Source: a virus
Reading direction: 5' to 3' (one strand)
DNA length: 20,915 nucleotides
IMG/VR virus record: IMGVR_UViG_3300042516_005035
Span: 1 to 20,915 of that record
The position numbers were made by a program, and so were the translations under genes. The notes beneath the pieces are model-generated. The model ran no database searches. It was not told the origin of the DNA and worked only from the letters and a program-made list of their open reading frames with translations. Of this stretch, positions 19,351-20,915 are shown piece after piece (the stretch's first letter is position 1; each line of letters starts with the position of its first letter).

Positions 19351-19369
19351 ATTATTAATTAAATGATAT

Positions 19370-20248
19370 ATGGCTTCAGTTACTGCTACAATTAATCCAT
19401 CTTCTTCATACTTTAGAACCCACAGTAGTTGGGTCGCTTCCATAGTTTTTCCTGGAAGTAGTCTTAATGTGCCTGTCAATAGTACTTTGGGGCAAAATTT
19501 TGTTACTGATAGATTATACAATCCTTCTACTTGGGAAAATAGTTTTCCGTCAACCGCTTCTATAGAGACTGGAATCCAATCACCAGATGCCGACTATGAA
19601 GGTATTAGATTTTCCTGTAATAATAGTGGAAATTCTAGATTAAGAATTAACATACCAGGATTTACTCCTAATGGTACTGATACATATATCGTTAGTTTTT
19701 GGGCAAGACATGTTTTTGGATCTAAAAATGGGTGTGTGAGTAGTCTTAGTGGTGATCCATCTTTAAACAAAAATTATGGTTTAGATCTAACTGGCGAGTG
19801 GACGAGAATTTCTTATTCGGGAATACCTTCAGCGTCTTCTAAAACATTTTTAGATTTACTTGCTTCATCGAATAATGATAACATTATTGATTTTTGGGGT
19901 GTTCAAGTTGAGAGATCTATATCTTCTAGAATACTTGTATCTACTCCTGGACCAAGTGAAATGACCTTAAGTGCATCTACAGTATCTTTTGGTTCTTACG
20001 GTGGACCATATATTAGTTGGAGGGATAGAACATTATCTTCTGAACAATTTCCAACCGCAGGTAAAAGTCTTGATATTTGGTCTAACACTCTATGTGCTGC
20101 GGTAAATTCTGGTGCAACTTATCAGGATTTAGTAAATACTGGCACTTATGCTCTCAATAATGACAAATGGACAGTTTTTTATAATTATAATGTTCCATAT
20201 GGATCTCATTATGGTAAGGGCGGAAATATTGTTTTTACAACACCTTAA
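19370..20248 (+). CDS. Probable carbohydrate-binding / fibre-like structural protein
   Basis: A 292-residue, beta-rich protein full of Ser, Thr, Asn and Gly. The middle (FVTDRLYNPSTWEN, then YIVSFWARHVFGSK, then LTGEWTRISYSGIP, then IIDFWGVQVE) resembles the jelly-roll carbohydrate-binding domains used in phage fibres and cell-surface adhesins, where SFWAR and W-GVQ are typical strands. The start at 19370 follows the previous stop by 19 bases with no strong ribosome binding site. The C-terminal 80 residues look like a separate small domain. A receptor-binding or decoration role is plausible. Confidence 0.6.
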   Translation: MASVTATINPSSSYFRTHSSWVASIVFPGSSLNVPVNSTLGQNFVTDRLYNPSTWENSFPSTASIETGIQSPDADYEGIRFSCNNSGNSRLRINIPGFTPNGTDTYIVSFWARHVFGSKNGCVSSLSGDPSLNKNYGLDLTGEWTRISYSGIPSASSKTFLDLLASSNNDNIIDFWGVQVERSISSRILVSTPGPSEMTLSASTVSFGSYGGPYISWRDRTLSSEQFPTAGKSLDIWSNTLCAAVNSGATYQDLVNTGTYALNNDKWTVFYNYNVPYGSHYGKGGNIVFTTP

Positions 20249-20255
20249 TAATCAT

Positions 20256-20345
20256 ATGTCAAAGTTAATCTTTAATTTTCTAACAATCTTTGGATTAATC
20301 GGTATATTTCTTATTTGGTCACTTGATCACGCATATGTAAAATGA
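20256..20345 (+). CDS. Tiny membrane peptide
   Basis: A 29-residue peptide, MSKLIFNFLTIFGLIGIFLI then WSLDHAYVK, almost wholly one membrane helix. The stop overlaps the next ATG by four bases (ATGA). Similar tiny hydrophobic peptides are common between fibre and lysis genes in T4-like cyanophages, from memory. No function assigned. Confidence 0.6.
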   Translation: MSKLIFNFLTIFGLIGIFLIWSLDHAYVK

Positions 20346-20458
20346 TTTTTCATATTGTAGAAGCACTAGCAGCAAGTCCAGTATGGTTGGGACTTTGTGG
20401 AGCAGGCTTGACTATTGCTCCGATTATAGGTATAATGCTTATACATCGAACTAAATAA
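20342..20458 (+). CDS. Tiny membrane peptide
   Basis: A 38-residue peptide (MIFHIVEALAASPVWLGLCG, then AGLTIAPIIGIMLIHRTK) with a glycine-rich hydrophobic segment and a basic C-terminus. It is coupled to the previous tiny gene by ATGA. The pair looks like a two-component membrane set; a holin or antiholin role would be speculative. Confidence 0.6.
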   Translation: MIFHIVEALAASPVWLGLCGAGLTIAPIIGIMLIHRTK

Positions 20459-20470
20459 CGGTGTAACTAT

Positions 20471-20503
20471 TAAGTTCAAAACATATAAATAGTTTTGAAC
20501 TTA
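20471..20503 (+). promoter_or_regulatory. Late promoter inside a perfect 12-bp hairpin loop
   Basis: TAAGTTCAAAAC (20471-20482) and GTTTTGAACTTA (20492-20503) are perfect complements, and the 9-base loop contains TATAAATA (20484-20491). The HNH gene begins 14 bases after the right arm. Late transcripts, starting near 20497, would lack the hairpin; readthrough transcripts would carry it whole. Confidence 0.8.
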
Positions 20504-20517
20504 TTTGATAAGTTTTT

Positions 20518-20844
20518 ATGCCGTATTCAAATCCAGAACAACAAAAAGCCGCACAGAAGCAGTGGTATGAGAAAAACAAGTCTATTACCGCTCAAAGATC
20601 GAAAGAGGCTAGACAAAGGAAGAGAATGTGGTATAATAATATTATGGATGAAAAGTTCTGTGAGAGATGTGGGGAAAATGATAATGCCTGTCTAGACTGG
20701 CATCATCTCAATCCAAAAGAAAAAGAACACGATATTGCTTTTTTACTTTGTAATAGGAGTAAAGAATCAATTTTAGAAGAAATGCAAAAATGCATCTGTC
20801 TCTGTTCTAACTGTCACAGAAAACTTCATTACTACGGGGTGTAA
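20518..20844 (+). CDS. HNH endonuclease, probable free-standing homing type
   Basis: A 108-residue protein with a basic, helical N-terminus (NPEQQKAAQKQWYEKN) and an HNH nuclease core: FCERCG, then LDWHHLNPKEK, then CICLCSNCHRKLHY. The two CxxC pairs bind structural zinc, and WHH plus NCHRKLH supply the metal-binding His and Asn. HNH enzymes nick or cut DNA, and free-standing ones spread by homing. The stop codon lies 10 bases inside the tRNA-Pro gene, overlapping its acceptor stem. The promoter-in-hairpin upstream resembles the T4 I-TevI control scheme. Confidence 0.85.
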   Translation: MPYSNPEQQKAAQKQWYEKNKSITAQRSKEARQRKRMWYNNIMDEKFCERCGENDNACLDWHHLNPKEKEHDIAFLLCNRSKESILEEMQKCICLCSNCHRKLHYYGV

Positions 20845-20906
20845 GTCAGAGGTAGACGGCTTGCTTTGGGAGCAAGAAGACGCACGTTCGATCCGTGTCA
20901 CCCCGA
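20835..20906 (+). tRNA. tRNA-Pro (UGG anticodon)
   Basis: Acceptor CGGGGTG with CACCCCG, anticodon stem CTTGC/GCAAG with loop TTTGGGA (TGG) and T-arm GCACG/CGTGT. The D-stem is short (GTC/GAC). The 5' ten bases overlap the end of the HNH gene. It reads CCA-type codons. Confidence 0.92.
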
Positions 20907-20915
20907 TCGCCAGTT

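Overview
The window looks like part of the genome of a T4-like marine cyanophage (a myovirus of Synechococcus or Prochlorococcus). The evidence is a gp61-type primase next to class Ia ribonucleotide reductase genes (nrdA, nrdB), exact T4-type late promoters (TATAAATA), tightly packed genes with 1-4 base overlaps, eleven tRNA genes, and cyanobacterium-like envelope genes (an SLH-domain porin and PstS). No integrase, insertion sequence, CRISPR array or rRNA was seen.

Layout. Bases 1-1635 hold the end of a probable virion structural gene and three small conserved-looking genes. Bases 1646-6227 hold primase, nrdA, nrdB and a small gene overlapping nrdB, closed by a terminator. Bases 6285-8563 hold two low-complexity proteins with related C-terminal modules. 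Bases 8673-10471 hold a GIY-YIG-like nuclease, a small gene, and a C39-type peptidase whose stop codon directly follows the slippery heptamer A AAA AAG. A GH24 lysozyme domain without a usable start codon follows in the -1 frame, with a pseudoknot-capable sequence just downstream of the heptamer. Bases 10462-11224 are a leftward island of four small genes including a staphylococcal-nuclease homologue. Bases 11436-13108 hold a secreted lysozyme-like protein, a histone H1-like protein and two unknowns. Bases 13204-14240 are an eight-tRNA cluster with internal sigma70-type promoters and several structured spacers. Bases 14297-17163 are an envelope/phosphate cassette of porin, a small secreted protein and PstS. 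Bases 17229-20906 hold tRNA-Val, a Dps-like protein, a methyltransferase (minus strand), tRNA-Ser, small membrane proteins, a probable carbohydrate-binding or fibre-like protein, an HNH endonuclease and tRNA-Pro.

How it may work together. Primase and the reductase supply DNA replication. The tRNAs support translation of an A+T-rich phage in its host. Porin and PstS would raise nutrient (probably phosphate) uptake by the infected cell. C39/GH24 and the secreted lysozyme attack peptidoglycan.

Two regulatory patterns stand out. First, at least five late promoters sit so that the expected late start site removes or shortens the left arm of a hairpin lying against the start codon, as in the known T4 scheme for genes e, soc and I-TevI. 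Second, TTGACA boxes lie directly at tRNA 3' ends or inside terminator hairpins. All assignments come from reading the sequence by eye; no database search was run.
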